Assembly: GCF_003627155.1 (NCBI RefSeq)
Contig: NZ_CP032621.1
Location: forward strand, 806,001-870,000
Origin: Streptococcus gwangjuense
GTDB taxonomy: Bacteria; Bacillota; Bacilli; Lactobacillales; Streptococcaceae
Length of the DNA stretch: 64,000 nucleotides
Direction of reading: 5' to 3'
Shown: positions 33,999-43,024 of the stretch, one piece after another
Layout: each line of letters begins with the position of its first letter
How positions within the stretch are numbered: the stretch's first letter is position 1
Program-made: the position numbers and the translations under genes
Notes under the pieces: generated by a model
Seen by the model: only the letters and a program-made list of their open reading frames with translations
What the model was told of the DNA's origin: nothing
The model's database searches: none

Positions 33999-35702
33999 AT
34001 GGCCTTAGAAGTAATTATGCCAAAAGCCGGCGTGGATATGACAGAAGGACAAATCGTCCAATGGAATAAAAAAGTCGGAGAATTTGTAAAAGAAGGAGAA
34101 ATCCTTTTGGAAATCATGACTGATAAAGTCAGCATGGAATTGGAAGCCGAAGAAGACGGTTACTTGATCGCTATCCTCAAAGGAGATGGTGAAACTGTCC
34201 CTGTAACGGAAGTTATCGGTTACCTTGGTGAAGAAGGGGAAAACATCCCAACAGCTGGAGCAGCAGCGCCAGAAGCTAGCCCTGTAACTGTAGCAAGTGA
34301 TGCAAACGATGATGGTAAGAGCGATGATGCTTTTGATATCGTCGTGATTGGCGGAGGTCCTGCTGGTTATGTTGCAGCCATTAAAGCTGCCCAACTCGGT
34401 GGTAAGGTTGCCCTTGTTGAGAAATCTGAACTTGGTGGAACCTGCTTAAACCGTGGATGTATTCCAACCAAGACCTACCTTCATAACGCTGAAATTATTG
34501 AAAATATTGGTCATGCTGCAAACCGTGGTATCGTCATTGAAAATCCAAACTTCACTGTAGATATGGACAAACTTTTAGAAACTAAATCTAAAGTTGTTAA
34601 TACTCTTGTTGGTGGAGTTGCTGGTCTTCTTCGTAGCTACGGAGTTACTGTTCATAAAGGAATTGGTACGATCACTAAGGACAAGAATGTCTTGGTAAAT
34701 GGTTCTGAATTGCTTGAAACCAAGAAAATCATCCTTGCTGGTGGTTCAAAAGTCAGCAAAATCAACGTTCCTGGTATGGAATCTTCACTTGTGATGACTA
34801 GTGACGACATTCTTGAAATGAATGAAGTACCAGAAAGTCTTGTTATCATCGGTGGTGGAGTTGTCGGTATCGAACTTGGTCAGGCCTTCATGACATTTGG
34901 TTCAAAAGTAACTGTTATCGAAATGATGGACCGTATCGTGCCAGCTATGGATGCAGAAGTGTCTAAGAATCTTCGCTTGATCCTTGAACGTAAAGGAATG
35001 ACCATCTTGACTGGTACTAAACTGCAAGAAATCATCGAGGAAAATGGTCAACTTCGTATTAAAGTTGAAGGAAAAGACGATATCATTGCAAGCAAAGCTC
35101 TTCTGTCAATCGGTCGTGTACCAGATCTTGAAGGTATTGGCGATGTTGAGTTTGAATTGGATCGTGGACGTATCAAGGTCAACGAATACATGGAAACTTC
35201 TGTTCCAGGTATTTACGCACCAGGTGATATTAATGGTACTAAGATGTTGGCGCACGCAGCCTTCCGTATGGGTGAAGTTGCCGCTGAAAATGCCCTTAAA
35301 GGAAATCATGCTGTTGCCAAACTGAACTTGACTCCTGCAGCCATCTACACTCTTCCTGAAGTAGCAGCAGTAGGCTTGACTGAAGAACAAGCACGTGAGA
35401 AATACGATGTTGCCATCGGTAAGTTCAACTTTGCTGCTAACGGTCGTGCTATTGCATCTGATGCAGCTCAAGGTTTTGTAAAAGTCATTGCAGATAAGAA
35501 ATATGGAGAAATCCTTGGTGTTCACATCATTGGCCCTGCAGCTGCAGAATTGATCAATGAAGCATCAAGCATTATCGAAATGGAAATCACTGTTGAAGAA
35601 ATGCTGAAGACTATCCACGGACACCCAACTTACTCTGAAGTGATGTACGAAGCATTTGCAGATGTTTTAGGAATGGCCATCCACTCACCTAAGAAAAAAT
35701 AA
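33999..35702 (+). CDS. Dihydrolipoamide dehydrogenase (E3) with N-terminal lipoyl domain
   Basis: 567 aa, about 100 longer than plain E3. Residues 1-80 are a biotinyl/lipoyl domain with lipoyl-lysine K43 in MTDKVSM. After a linker the flavoprotein starts with DIVVIGGGPAGYVAA; redox disulfide C149/C154 (CLNRGC), NAD domain VIIGGGVVGIE, and the C-terminal HGHPTYSE active-site His-Glu. It reoxidises dihydrolipoyl groups with NAD+. In pneumococcus this fused lipoyl domain is known to matter for the complex. RBS AAAGGAAGG. Confidence 0.96.
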   Translation: MALEVIMPKAGVDMTEGQIVQWNKKVGEFVKEGEILLEIMTDKVSMELEAEEDGYLIAILKGDGETVPVTEVIGYLGEEGENIPTAGAAAPEASPVTVASDANDDGKSDDAFDIVVIGGGPAGYVAAIKAAQLGGKVALVEKSELGGTCLNRGCIPTKTYLHNAEIIENIGHAANRGIVIENPNFTVDMDKLLETKSKVVNTLVGGVAGLLRSYGVTVHKGIGTITKDKNVLVNGSELLETKKIILAGGSKVSKINVPGMESSLVMTSDDILEMNEVPESLVIIGGGVVGIELGQAFMTFGSKVTVIEMMDRIVPAMDAEVSKNLRLILERKGMTILTGTKLQEIIEENGQLRIKVEGKDDIIASKALLSIGRVPDLEGIGDVEFELDRGRIKVNEYMETSVPGIYAPGDINGTKMLAHAAFRMGEVAAENALKGNHAVAKLNLTPAAIYTLPEVAAVGLTEEQAREKYDVAIGKFNFAANGRAIASDAAQGFVKVIADKKYGEILGVHIIGPAAAELINEASSIIEMEITVEEMLKTIHGHPTYSEVMYEAFADVLGMAIHSPKKK

Positions 35703-35761
35703 AAGAAAGATAGACTAGACTGGGAAATATCTTTCTAGTCTCTATCGTATAAAGGGATATC

Positions 35762-36751
35762 ATGAAATACATTATCAATCATTCAAACGACACTGCCTTT
35801 AATATTGCCTTGGAAGAATATGCCTTTAAACATCTTTTGGATGAGGATCAAATCTTCCTACTTTGGATTAACAAGCCATCTATCATTGTTGGTCGTCACC
35901 AGAATACCATCGAAGAAATCAACCGTGATTATGTTCGCGAAAACGGAATTGAGGTAGTTCGCCGTATCAGTGGTGGTGGAGCTGTTTACCACGATTTAAA
36001 TAACCTCAACTACACGATCATTTCAAAAGAAGATGAAAACAAAGCTTTTGACTTCAAGAGCTTCTCAACTCCAGTTATCAATACTTTGGCTCAACTTGGT
36101 GTTAAAGCTGAATTTACAGGCCGTAATGACCTTGAGATTGATGGCAAGAAATTCTGTGGCAATGCCCAAGCCTATATCAACGGTCGTATCATGCACCACG
36201 GTTGCTTGCTCTTTGACGTTGATTTGTCAGTCCTCGCAAATGCCCTCAAGGTTTCAAAGGATAAATTTGAATCAAAAGGGGTGAAATCTGTTCGTGCTCG
36301 TGTCACCAATATTATCAATGAATTACCAGAAAAAATCACAGTCGAAGAATTCCGTGACTTACTCTTGGAATACATGAAAAAAGAGTATCCAGAGATGACA
36401 GAATACGTCTTTTCTGAGGAAGAATTGGCTGAAATCAATCGCATCAAGGATACTAAGTTTGGTACTTGGGACTGGAACTACGGTAAATCACCTGAATTTA
36501 ACATCCGTCGTGGAACAAAATTCACCAGTGGTAAGGTTGAAGTCTTTGCCAACGTCATTGAATCAAAAATCCAAGATATCAAGATTTATGGTGACTTCTT
36601 TGGTATCGAAGACGTTGCTGCAGTAGAAGATGTCCTTCGTGGGGTGAAATACGAACGCGAAGATGTCCTCAAAGCGCTAGAAACCATTGATATCACACGC
36701 TACTTCGCTGGTATCAGCCGTGAAGAAATCGCTGAAGCAGTAGTTGGATAA
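35762..36751 (+). CDS. lplA: Lipoate-protein ligase A
   Basis: 329 aa. RRISGGGAVYHDLNNLNYT (about 73-91) is the lipoate/ATP-binding loop, and the lysine region GRNDLEIDGKKFCGNAQ follows; the C-terminal accessory domain of about 80 aa is present. Attaches lipoate to the lipoyl domain of the E3 fusion encoded just upstream, which explains its place at the end of the aco operon. Confidence 0.96.
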   Translation: MKYIINHSNDTAFNIALEEYAFKHLLDEDQIFLLWINKPSIIVGRHQNTIEEINRDYVRENGIEVVRRISGGGAVYHDLNNLNYTIISKEDENKAFDFKSFSTPVINTLAQLGVKAEFTGRNDLEIDGKKFCGNAQAYINGRIMHHGCLLFDVDLSVLANALKVSKDKFESKGVKSVRARVTNIINELPEKITVEEFRDLLLEYMKKEYPEMTEYVFSEEELAEINRIKDTKFGTWDWNYGKSPEFNIRRGTKFTSGKVEVFANVIESKIQDIKIYGDFFGIEDVAAVEDVLRGVKYEREDVLKALETIDITRYFAGISREEIAEAVVG

Positions 36752-36754
36752 ATC

Positions 36755-36790
36755 AAAAAGAAGCTGGTCCTACAACCAACTTCTTTTTTT
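36755..36790 (+). terminator. Terminator of the aco-lplA operon
   Basis: AAAAAGAAGCTGGT pairs with ACCAACTTCTTTTT (one mismatch) around a short loop, with T's continuing. Confidence 0.85.
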
Positions 36791-36800
36791 GATATTTATT

Positions 36801-36824
36801 TACATAACTTAAAATACGTAAAAT
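36801..36824 (+). repeat. 24-bp palindromic repeat, diverged copy
   Basis: TACATAACTTAAAATACGTA matches the copies at 32808 and 38429 at about 18 of 24 positions; it sits between the lplA terminator and the xerS stop. Confidence 0.45.
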
Positions 36825-37894
36825 TATAAACTATCTAGAGCATTCTTTTGTTCATCATTAACGATATGGGTATAGAGGTCAGTGACTTGTGTACTGGCAT
36901 GTCCTAACTGGTGACTGACCAAAACTTGAGATTTAGTGGCATCATAGAGCCTAGTTGCTAGAGTATGTCGTAGTTTGTGGGGGGTTACACGCACTTTGAA
37001 GTCCTCAGAGTACTTAGCAACCATTTTTTCAACGCTAGAAGCATCGATACGATTAGGAACACCTCTGTAGAGAGTCAAAAAAAGGGCTGTATCTGTTTTT
37101 TCCGTCTTATAGCGTTGATTTCGAATGGCCAGATAATTCTCTAAATAAGGTTTTGCAAAGGCAGCAACATTTACCGAGTCACGTTTGCCCCCTTTTCGAG
37201 TGACATCGATAACCATCATTTTGAGATTGAGATCTCTTAGATCCAGATTAACAGCTTCAGATAAGCGGACACCAGACGCCAAGAGAAGGGCAATAATGGC
37301 CAAATCACGTTCTTTATTTTTGTTGAATGATGAGAGAGCGCGATTTGAAAGTTGTTGTGGATACTCTTGGTCAATATAAGATAGAAAACCTTCTGTTTCA
37401 TCACCTAAAAAGAGTTTTTGCTTGATGTTTTCAGCTCTAGCAGCAAGTGTCTCTTTCTTTTTCTTTGTTGAAACTTTCTTCATTACATTACGATAGAAAT
37501 AAGGTTCCCCTTGATCGTTTTCAACCTCCTCGGTCAGATACTTGTAAAGACTAGAAAGTGCTGACAAGGTCCGATTGATGGTTGTCTGAGAAACTCCTTG
37601 CTTGGTTGTATTAGCATTCAGCAAAGGACGTTCACGTAGGTAAAGGATAAAGGATTCCATGTCTTTCTTTGACATATTTTCCAAGACAGATAAAGGAATA
37701 TCAGATATTTTATCAGCGTTTGAAATGCCAGACTCCAAAACCCAGCTGAAAAATCGATCATATTCCTTGAGGTATTCGTACAAGGTTGTAAAACTGTAAG
37801 GAACAGCAAGCTTAGATTGGTAGTATTCAAGAACATACCAGGGCATGATTTGTTTTAGTTTGTCGATTCGTTCCAGTAAAATCTCACGTTTCAT
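36824..37894 (-). CDS. xerS: Chromosome-dimer resolution recombinase XerS
   Basis: 356 aa tyrosine recombinase. Catalytic motifs [10 protein letters not shown] (Arg), KGGKRD (Lys), [12 protein letters not shown] (His, Arg), HQLGHAS (His) and DLYTHI (Tyr) are intact; the N-terminal core-binding domain is longer than in XerC/D, as in the streptococcal/lactococcal single-recombinase system. It resolves chromosome dimers at difSL, found 53 bases upstream of its start, with FtsK. Confidence 0.97.
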   Translation of the reverse strand: MKREILLERIDKLKQIMPWYVLEYYQSKLAVPYSFTTLYEYLKEYDRFFSWVLESGISNADKISDIPLSVLENMSKKDMESFILYLRERPLLNANTTKQGVSQTTINRTLSALSSLYKYLTEEVENDQGEPYFYRNVMKKVSTKKKKETLAARAENIKQKLFLGDETEGFLSYIDQEYPQQLSNRALSSFNKNKERDLAIIALLLASGVRLSEAVNLDLRDLNLKMMVIDVTRKGGKRDSVNVAAFAKPYLENYLAIRNQRYKTEKTDTALFLTLYRGVPNRIDASSVEKMVAKYSEDFKVRVTPHKLRHTLATRLYDATKSQVLVSHQLGHASTQVTDLYTHIVNDEQKNALDSL

Positions 37895-37946
37895 GTATTT
37901 TCTCCATAAATAAGTCTACTAGTAGTATAGCATAGACTCATATATT

Positions 37947-37977
37947 TTTCAAGAAAATTATAGTTTTTCGGAAAGAT
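37947..37977 (+). other. difSL recombination site
   Basis: A 31-bp site read as TTTCAAGAAAATTATAG through TTTTTCGGAAAGAT, matching the difSL of streptococci and lactococci as I remember it (in reverse complement), with imperfect inverted arms. Located directly upstream of xerS, its usual place. Marks the replication terminus. Confidence 0.88.
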
Positions 37978-38370
37978 GTTATAGAGCTTTTTAAAAAAGA
38001 CTTAGACCTGAGTAAAAGGGATCTAAATCTTTGGAATTTCATTGTGAATCATTAGCTAGTGCTTTTTCTAGTTTCCAAATACTAAACCAGAATGAAATAG
38101 TCAGCAGAATAAGGAAAATAAAAAAGAAGATTATCAGTAACGAAACTTCTGTTCATTCTACATAACTGAAGAGCTATATAAGGAGCTATGAGACACAAAA
38201 TACATTGTATAATTGCTATTGTTTTCTTTTTCATAATTTTAATCTTACTGTACAGATTTGATACAGTAAACTCCTTTCTAGCTTTATGCTTTTCATTTCT
38301 AACTTGATTATAGTCTTATTTTTACCAAAGTTCAATTACTTGTATGTGAAATATCTTATCTGTAAAAAAT
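37978..38370. other. Noncoding gap beyond difSL
   Basis: AT-rich and without a convincing gene. A 39-codon plus-strand ORF at 38188-38307 (MRHKIHCIIAIVFFF, one hydrophobic helix) has an AAGGAG only 2 bases before its ATG, which is too close, so it is not called. Confidence 0.5.
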
Positions 38371-38396
38371 AACCGATCTCATTGTTGAGAATCGGT
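38371..38396 (-). terminator. Bidirectional terminator downstream of clcA
   Basis: AACCGATCTC pairs with GAGAATCGGTT (one bulge). T-rich on both sides: TTTT on plus, TATTTTTT on minus. Confidence 0.75.
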
Positions 38397-38428
38397 TTTC
38401 TAATATATTTAATTAAGAAATTTATTTT

Positions 38429-38452
38429 TACATAACATAAATTATGTAAAAA
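38429..38452 (+). repeat. 24-bp palindromic repeat, copy 3
   Basis: TACATAACATAAATTATGTA plus AAAA; 23 of 24 bases match 32808-32831. It lies just after the clcA stop. Confidence 0.7.
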
Positions 38453-38455
38453 CTC

Positions 38456-40006
38456 CTACAACAACAAATCTTTGACTTTCCCAATTTCACTTTTTGGAAT
38501 CACCAGGTGGATCATATCCCCCAGATACATTCTGGTTGAACCGTTAACGGTTTGGCTTTTTCCATTATGAACTTGGGTTGTGATAAGGACATTGTGTGGT
38601 AAATTGAGTTCGTGTACTTGTTTCCCAGCAATTTTGTCTGATACAGGAATTTCAATAAGGGTAACTTCTCCTTCATCTGATGCTTCTTCAGGCAGCATTT
38701 TTTCCAACATAGCTTCATAGACTGGTGCACCCTTGAGTAGATCCATGATGATGTAGGCAACCAAGGTCACTAATCCAAGTGGCATGAGGTTGCGAATGTC
38801 GCCTACCATCTCGGTTACCAGAATCATGGCAGTTAAGGGAGCTTTAGATATTGCTCCAAAATAGCCACTCATTCCTAGAATAACAAATATAGGGAATTGC
38901 TCCTGACTGACAAGTCCAATATTCACACAAATGACACCAACTAGGGCACCAAGTAAGGAACCTAGCGCTAAAATTGGTAGGAAAATTCCTCCTGGAAGGC
39001 CACTTCCATAACTAATCATGCTCCAAACAAAGCGAATCAAAAAGTAAACTAATAGAACTTGGAAACTAAAATCTTGTTCAGTTAAGGAAAGAACCAGCTG
39101 ATTTCCACCACCAAGGATTTGGGGTAAGAAGATTCCGACTGGTATGATGAGGATGAAGGCAAGAATCGGATAATAAGCTCTATCCAAACGGATTTTTTGA
39201 CCAATCCAATCATAAACTTTACCAACATTGAGTACAGATTTCTCATAGAGAAAACCGGAAAGCCCGAGAAAAATTCCCATGAGGAGGTAAATCCAATACT
39301 GATCCAGGGTCATGAGTGGGATATTATCTGGCATATCCAGTACGGGTGTTAGGCCAAATATGAGCAGAGAAACAAAGTTTGCTACGAGACTGGCTGCTAG
39401 AGTTGAGACCCAGAAAAAGCGCGAAAAATGGTGATAAACTTCTTCTACAACAAAGAGAAGTCCTGCAATTGGTGCATTAAAGGCTGCGGCTAATCCTGCT
39501 GCAGCTCCACTAGCAATCAAGGAGCGTTCCTCTACTGGACTGGATTTGAGCCATTTGGAAATTCCTTTACCACCTACCGCTCCAAGTTGAATACTGGGTC
39601 CCTCTCGCCCCAGCATAAGTCCACTGGCAATAGCAAGAATTCCTAAAATATATTTTTTCCAAAGTACACCCCACCAGTTGAGGGTCATGAGTCCCTTTAA
39701 TTCGGCTTCAACTTGAGGAATTCCTGAACCTTTGATGTCTTTTTCTGACCGAGTTAATTTCGCACTGAGCCAACAAACTATTAAATAAAATAGACCAATG
39801 ATAAAAAGATTGCGCACTAGATGCGCTTGATCTTGATAAAGTCCTTGTATCAGGTGGAAGCCTTTTTCGATTAAGAAACGAAAGGATCCAACGATAATTC
39901 CAACAACGAGACCAACAATGATTCCTCGTCCAACTTGGGATAATATAGTACTTGAGGCAAAGGCAAATTCTTTCTTGGAACTGAGTGTTTCTGACTGTTC
40001 CTCCAT
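38456..40006 (-). CDS. clcA: ClC chloride channel / H+ antiporter with C-terminal RCK-like domain
   Basis: 516 aa from ATG 40006, chosen because GAAGGA lies 6 bases upstream of it, whereas ATG 40012 abuts the RBS. The ClC selectivity motifs GSGIPQ, GREGPS and GGIFLP are present with about ten membrane helices (1-430). The last 80 residues (IPVSDKIAGKQVHELNLP) form a TrkA-C domain, likely ligand-binding and regulatory. It moves chloride, possibly fluoride or in acid resistance; ion choice is not decided by the sequence. Confidence 0.92.
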   Translation of the reverse strand: MEEQSETLSSKKEFAFASSTILSQVGRGIIVGLVVGIIVGSFRFLIEKGFHLIQGLYQDQAHLVRNLFIIGLFYLIVCWLSAKLTRSEKDIKGSGIPQVEAELKGLMTLNWWGVLWKKYILGILAIASGLMLGREGPSIQLGAVGGKGISKWLKSSPVEERSLIASGAAAGLAAAFNAPIAGLLFVVEEVYHHFSRFFWVSTLAASLVANFVSLLIFGLTPVLDMPDNIPLMTLDQYWIYLLMGIFLGLSGFLYEKSVLNVGKVYDWIGQKIRLDRAYYPILAFILIIPVGIFLPQILGGGNQLVLSLTEQDFSFQVLLVYFLIRFVWSMISYGSGLPGGIFLPILALGSLLGALVGVICVNIGLVSQEQFPIFVILGMSGYFGAISKAPLTAMILVTEMVGDIRNLMPLGLVTLVAYIIMDLLKGAPVYEAMLEKMLPEEASDEGEVTLIEIPVSDKIAGKQVHELNLPHNVLITTQVHNGKSQTVNGSTRMYLGDMIHLVIPKSEIGKVKDLLL

Positions 40007-40022
40007 AATCATTCCTTCTAAC

Positions 40023-40802
40023 TTAACTTTCTTTTTCTCCTAAAACCAGTGATTTAACGGGTTCAAAACTTATTCGGTGAATTGGGGTAACTCCTAGTTT
40101 TGTGAGGCCTTCTAGGTGTTTAGCAGTTCCATATCCTGCATTAGCAGTAAAATCATAGCCAGGGAACTGCTGATCATATTCCTTCATCAATTCGTCACGT
40201 GTCACTTTGGCTACTATAGAAGCTGCTGCAATTGAAAGGGAATTGGCATCCCCTTTGATGATAGATGTTTGTGAAATTGGTAAATCCAGTTTCATGGCAT
40301 CTATCAAAAGGTGCTCAGGTTGAGGACTGAGCTGGGAGATTGCTTCCTGCATGGCTAGTTTGGTTGCTTCATAGATATTGACTTGGTCAATGATCTGATT
40401 ATCCATGATACCAATGCCGATTGATAAGGCTTGATCTTTAACGGCTTGGAAAATCTCCAGATGTTTCTTTTTAGGAATTTTCTTGCTGTCGTTGAGGCCT
40501 CTAATCTTACAATTTTTAGGCAAGATAACGGCTGCAGCAACTACTGGCCCAGCCAGAGGACCTCGGCCGACCTCATCAACACCAGCAATTAAGGTCAATC
40601 CTTGCTTGTAAAGTTCTTTTTCATAGGAAAGCATGGATTCCAAACGAAGATCCTCCTCCAATTCTGCCTGAATGGCTTTTTTACGCTTGCTGATTTCCTT
40701 TTGAACTCCAGAGCGATTATCCTTTTCAAAATCTAAAATAATAGGGCTATCAAGGTCCTTGACAGTAGCAAGGAGTTCTTTGATTTCTTTAATCGTCGCC
40801 AT
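40023..40802 (-). CDS. rnhB: Ribonuclease HII
   Basis: 259 aa. [14 protein letters not shown] (D76, E77) and the later catalytic Asp in LIDAMKL are present. Removes ribonucleotides and RNA from DNA-RNA hybrids. Its start overlaps rbgA by 14 bases; the rbgA-rnhB pair is conserved in Firmicutes. Confidence 0.96.
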   Translation of the reverse strand: MATIKEIKELLATVKDLDSPIILDFEKDNRSGVQKEISKRKKAIQAELEEDLRLESMLSYEKELYKQGLTLIAGVDEVGRGPLAGPVVAAAVILPKNCKIRGLNDSKKIPKKKHLEIFQAVKDQALSIGIGIMDNQIIDQVNIYEATKLAMQEAISQLSPQPEHLLIDAMKLDLPISQTSIIKGDANSLSIAAASIVAKVTRDELMKEYDQQFPGYDFTANAGYGTAKHLEGLTKLGVTPIHRISFEPVKSLVLGEKES

Positions 40803-41640
40803 CGAGGTCTTCCAATGTATCTAAGGTATAGTTACCGAGTTTGCCGTCGCGGACTTCCTTCACGAAGAGACTGTAAAAGCGGTCATAGTCATCACGGAAA
40901 CCGAGGGCGCGGGTCATGTCCATAATAATAATAGGCGCTTCTTCTTCAATTTTCATTTGCTTGAAGCGTTCAGCCAACTTTTCTGGATAATGTTCTTTGA
41001 AATAATTGAGGCCAAAAATAGTTACCTCATCCATAGGAAGCAACTGGTCTTTAATAGCTCCGGTCAAGGCCAACTTAAGCGCAACAGTTTCATCCTCAAA
41101 CTTAGGCCAAAGAATCCCTGGCGTATCTAAGATTTCCAAGTCTTTGTTGGTTTTGAGCCATTGTTGCCCCTTGGTCACACCTGGTTTGTTTCCGACAACG
41201 GCAATTTTTTTACCAGCCAAGCGGTTCATCAGAGTTGATTTACCAGCATTTGGAATCCCGATAATCATGGTACGCAAGGTTTCAATCTTGATGCCACGTT
41301 CTTTTTGGCGAGCAATCTTATCCGCCATGAGCTTTTTGGCCGCATCTGTTACAACTTTTACAGTCACTTGCTCTTTGGAGTTGATAGCTAGCGTCTGAAT
41401 TCCTTGTGATTCAAAATACTGGCGCCATTCCTTGGTCATTGCTGGGTCAGCCAAGTCCGCCTTATTTAAAATCAAGAGTTTTGGTTTGTCACCAACAATT
41501 TTGGTCAACATAGGATTTTGACTAGATAGAGGTAAGCGGGCATCCACCAAAATCGTCACAAAATCAACAAATTTTAAATTTTCCTGCACCTGTCGACGAG
41601 CTTTAGACATGTGACCAGGAAACCATTGAATAGTAGCCAT
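40789..41640 (-). CDS. rbgA: Ribosome biogenesis GTPase RbgA (YlqF)
   Basis: 283 aa from ATG 41640 with AAGGAGAT upstream; the longer frame to 41724 lacks an RBS. Circularly permuted GTPase: G4 LNKADL precedes G1 GIPNAGKST and G3 DTPG, then a C-terminal helical domain. Acts late in 50S subunit assembly. Confidence 0.96.
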   Translation of the reverse strand: MATIQWFPGHMSKARRQVQENLKFVDFVTILVDARLPLSSQNPMLTKIVGDKPKLLILNKADLADPAMTKEWRQYFESQGIQTLAINSKEQVTVKVVTDAAKKLMADKIARQKERGIKIETLRTMIIGIPNAGKSTLMNRLAGKKIAVVGNKPGVTKGQQWLKTNKDLEILDTPGILWPKFEDETVALKLALTGAIKDQLLPMDEVTIFGLNYFKEHYPEKLAERFKQMKIEEEAPIIIMDMTRALGFRDDYDRFYSLFVKEVRDGKLGNYTLDTLEDLDGDD

Positions 41641-41828
41641 AATATATCTCCTTCGGATTGAAAAAACTGTAAAAACGTTTTCTTTCTTATCCTCTATTCT
41701 ATCATAAATTAGTCTTTTTTGCATAAGCTTTTGTTTGTAATAGCTACTTTTTAAAGGAAGACTGATTTCAACCCCACTTGATTTGTATATTAACCTTATA
41801 TAAAATTATATATCTTATATATTTAGTT

Positions 41829-43007
41829 TTAGATGAGTATTCGAGATAAAAATGGGACTATACAATTTGTCAAAATTCCTTCTATCCAGCTTTCTTGTGC
41901 TGAGGAGAGATGCTCTGCTTGAAGGCTTTCTTTTAGAAAATCTCGAACTTGTTCTGGTGCGATTTCAAACTCAAAGGCTTTCATTTTATAGAAAAAGTCG
42001 AGCAGATGGTCTGACAGATATTCAGTTGAAAATGGCACTTCTCCACTTTTTCGATATTCTAATAAGAGTCGAGCAAAGCGGGATTTTTCGTCAGGAAGCT
42101 CACGGAAATAGGAATTGAGGAGCCAGGTCTGCTTCTGCTTTCTTTCAATTGGATCCTGACTAGCAATTCGTTGGTCTTTTTCCAGCTCTTTTTGGTATTG
42201 TTTGGCCTTGACAGCCCGTTCTGTCCTATTTTTACCAAAAAGAATTTTTTCCCACTTGCGTTCTTCTTGAGTTAGGGTTTCTGTAAAGCCAAAGTAATCT
42301 TGATAGGCACGCTCTGCTGGACCCATGGCTAGAACCAGATTGTCTGCATATTGTTTGGCGATTTTATCCCTCTTCTTGCGCTCTTTCTCTGCCTGGATAC
42401 GGAGTTCTTGTTCGTAGTCAATTTTCTCCTTGCCTAGCTTGACAAGGTAGAGTTGGTCATCTGGTTTGCCAAGTAAAAAGGGTTTGATAAACTTTTCAAG
42501 GACTTCTTCCATCCGAGCCTTCTTCTTAGGCTCTGCCTTGGTCCAACTTCCTCCCTGAAAGACTACTAGGAAAAGCTGGTAGTCTTTCTCAGGTGAGAAC
42601 TGATTGCCACGATTGGGCTTGAAAACACCTTTTTCCCAGAGCCATTTTAGAAGTCGTTCGTCAAAGTCACTTTTATTGACCTTGATTTTTTCCTTTTTCT
42701 TAGCTTTTCTGGTCAGATTTTCAACTTTTCTGAGTAGTTTTTCTTCCTCTTCCAATTGCTGGTCAAGAGACAATCGATGAAAATGACGAACACAATCGCT
42801 ACCAATCGGAAAGAGGCGTTGACCTGTGACGCCGTTAAAGAGTTCGTAAGCGTACTTGATGGCATTTCCACAGACACAATTGCTACGGCCGATACCGTTA
42901 AAAATCAAGGAAACTTCATTCCATTCCTTGGTAGCTTGTTCCCAAGTATCAGCTTTTGAAGCCTGTAAAACCGCATCATGCAGGGATTTTCTAACTGGAA
43001 GTGTCAT
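41829..43007 (-). CDS. Uncharacterised protein downstream of rexA
   Basis: 392 aa. The N-terminal part (MTLPVRKSLHDAVLQA, CVCGNAIKYAYEL, GSDCVRHF) has a CxC...C set that could bind zinc and resembles a small DNA- or RNA-binding module. The rest is long, charged and coiled-coil rich (residues 80-300). It follows rexA by 17 bases on the same strand, so is cotranscribed with the exonuclease. No named family comes to mind; a role linked to RexAB is inferred from position. Confidence 0.75.
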   Translation of the reverse strand: MTLPVRKSLHDAVLQASKADTWEQATKEWNEVSLIFNGIGRSNCVCGNAIKYAYELFNGVTGQRLFPIGSDCVRHFHRLSLDQQLEEEEKLLRKVENLTRKAKKKEKIKVNKSDFDERLLKWLWEKGVFKPNRGNQFSPEKDYQLFLVVFQGGSWTKAEPKKKARMEEVLEKFIKPFLLGKPDDQLYLVKLGKEKIDYEQELRIQAEKERKKRDKIAKQYADNLVLAMGPAERAYQDYFGFTETLTQEERKWEKILFGKNRTERAVKAKQYQKELEKDQRIASQDPIERKQKQTWLLNSYFRELPDEKSRFARLLLEYRKSGEVPFSTEYLSDHLLDFFYKMKAFEFEIAPEQVRDFLKESLQAEHLSSAQESWIEGILTNCIVPFLSRILI

Positions 43008-43024
43008 GAGGTCTCCTTTCTAGA

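Noticed and set aside
38039..38145. Minus-strand hydrophobic ORF resembling a type I toxin (LLIIFFFIFLILL)
   Set aside because: A stop lies just upstream and there is no ATG, GTG or TTG start with an RBS; it may be a remnant but cannot be supported as a gene.
38188..38307. 39-aa plus-strand ORF with a hydrophobic helix
   Set aside because: The AAGGAG ends only two bases before the ATG and no promoter is clear; chance is likely in AT-rich DNA.
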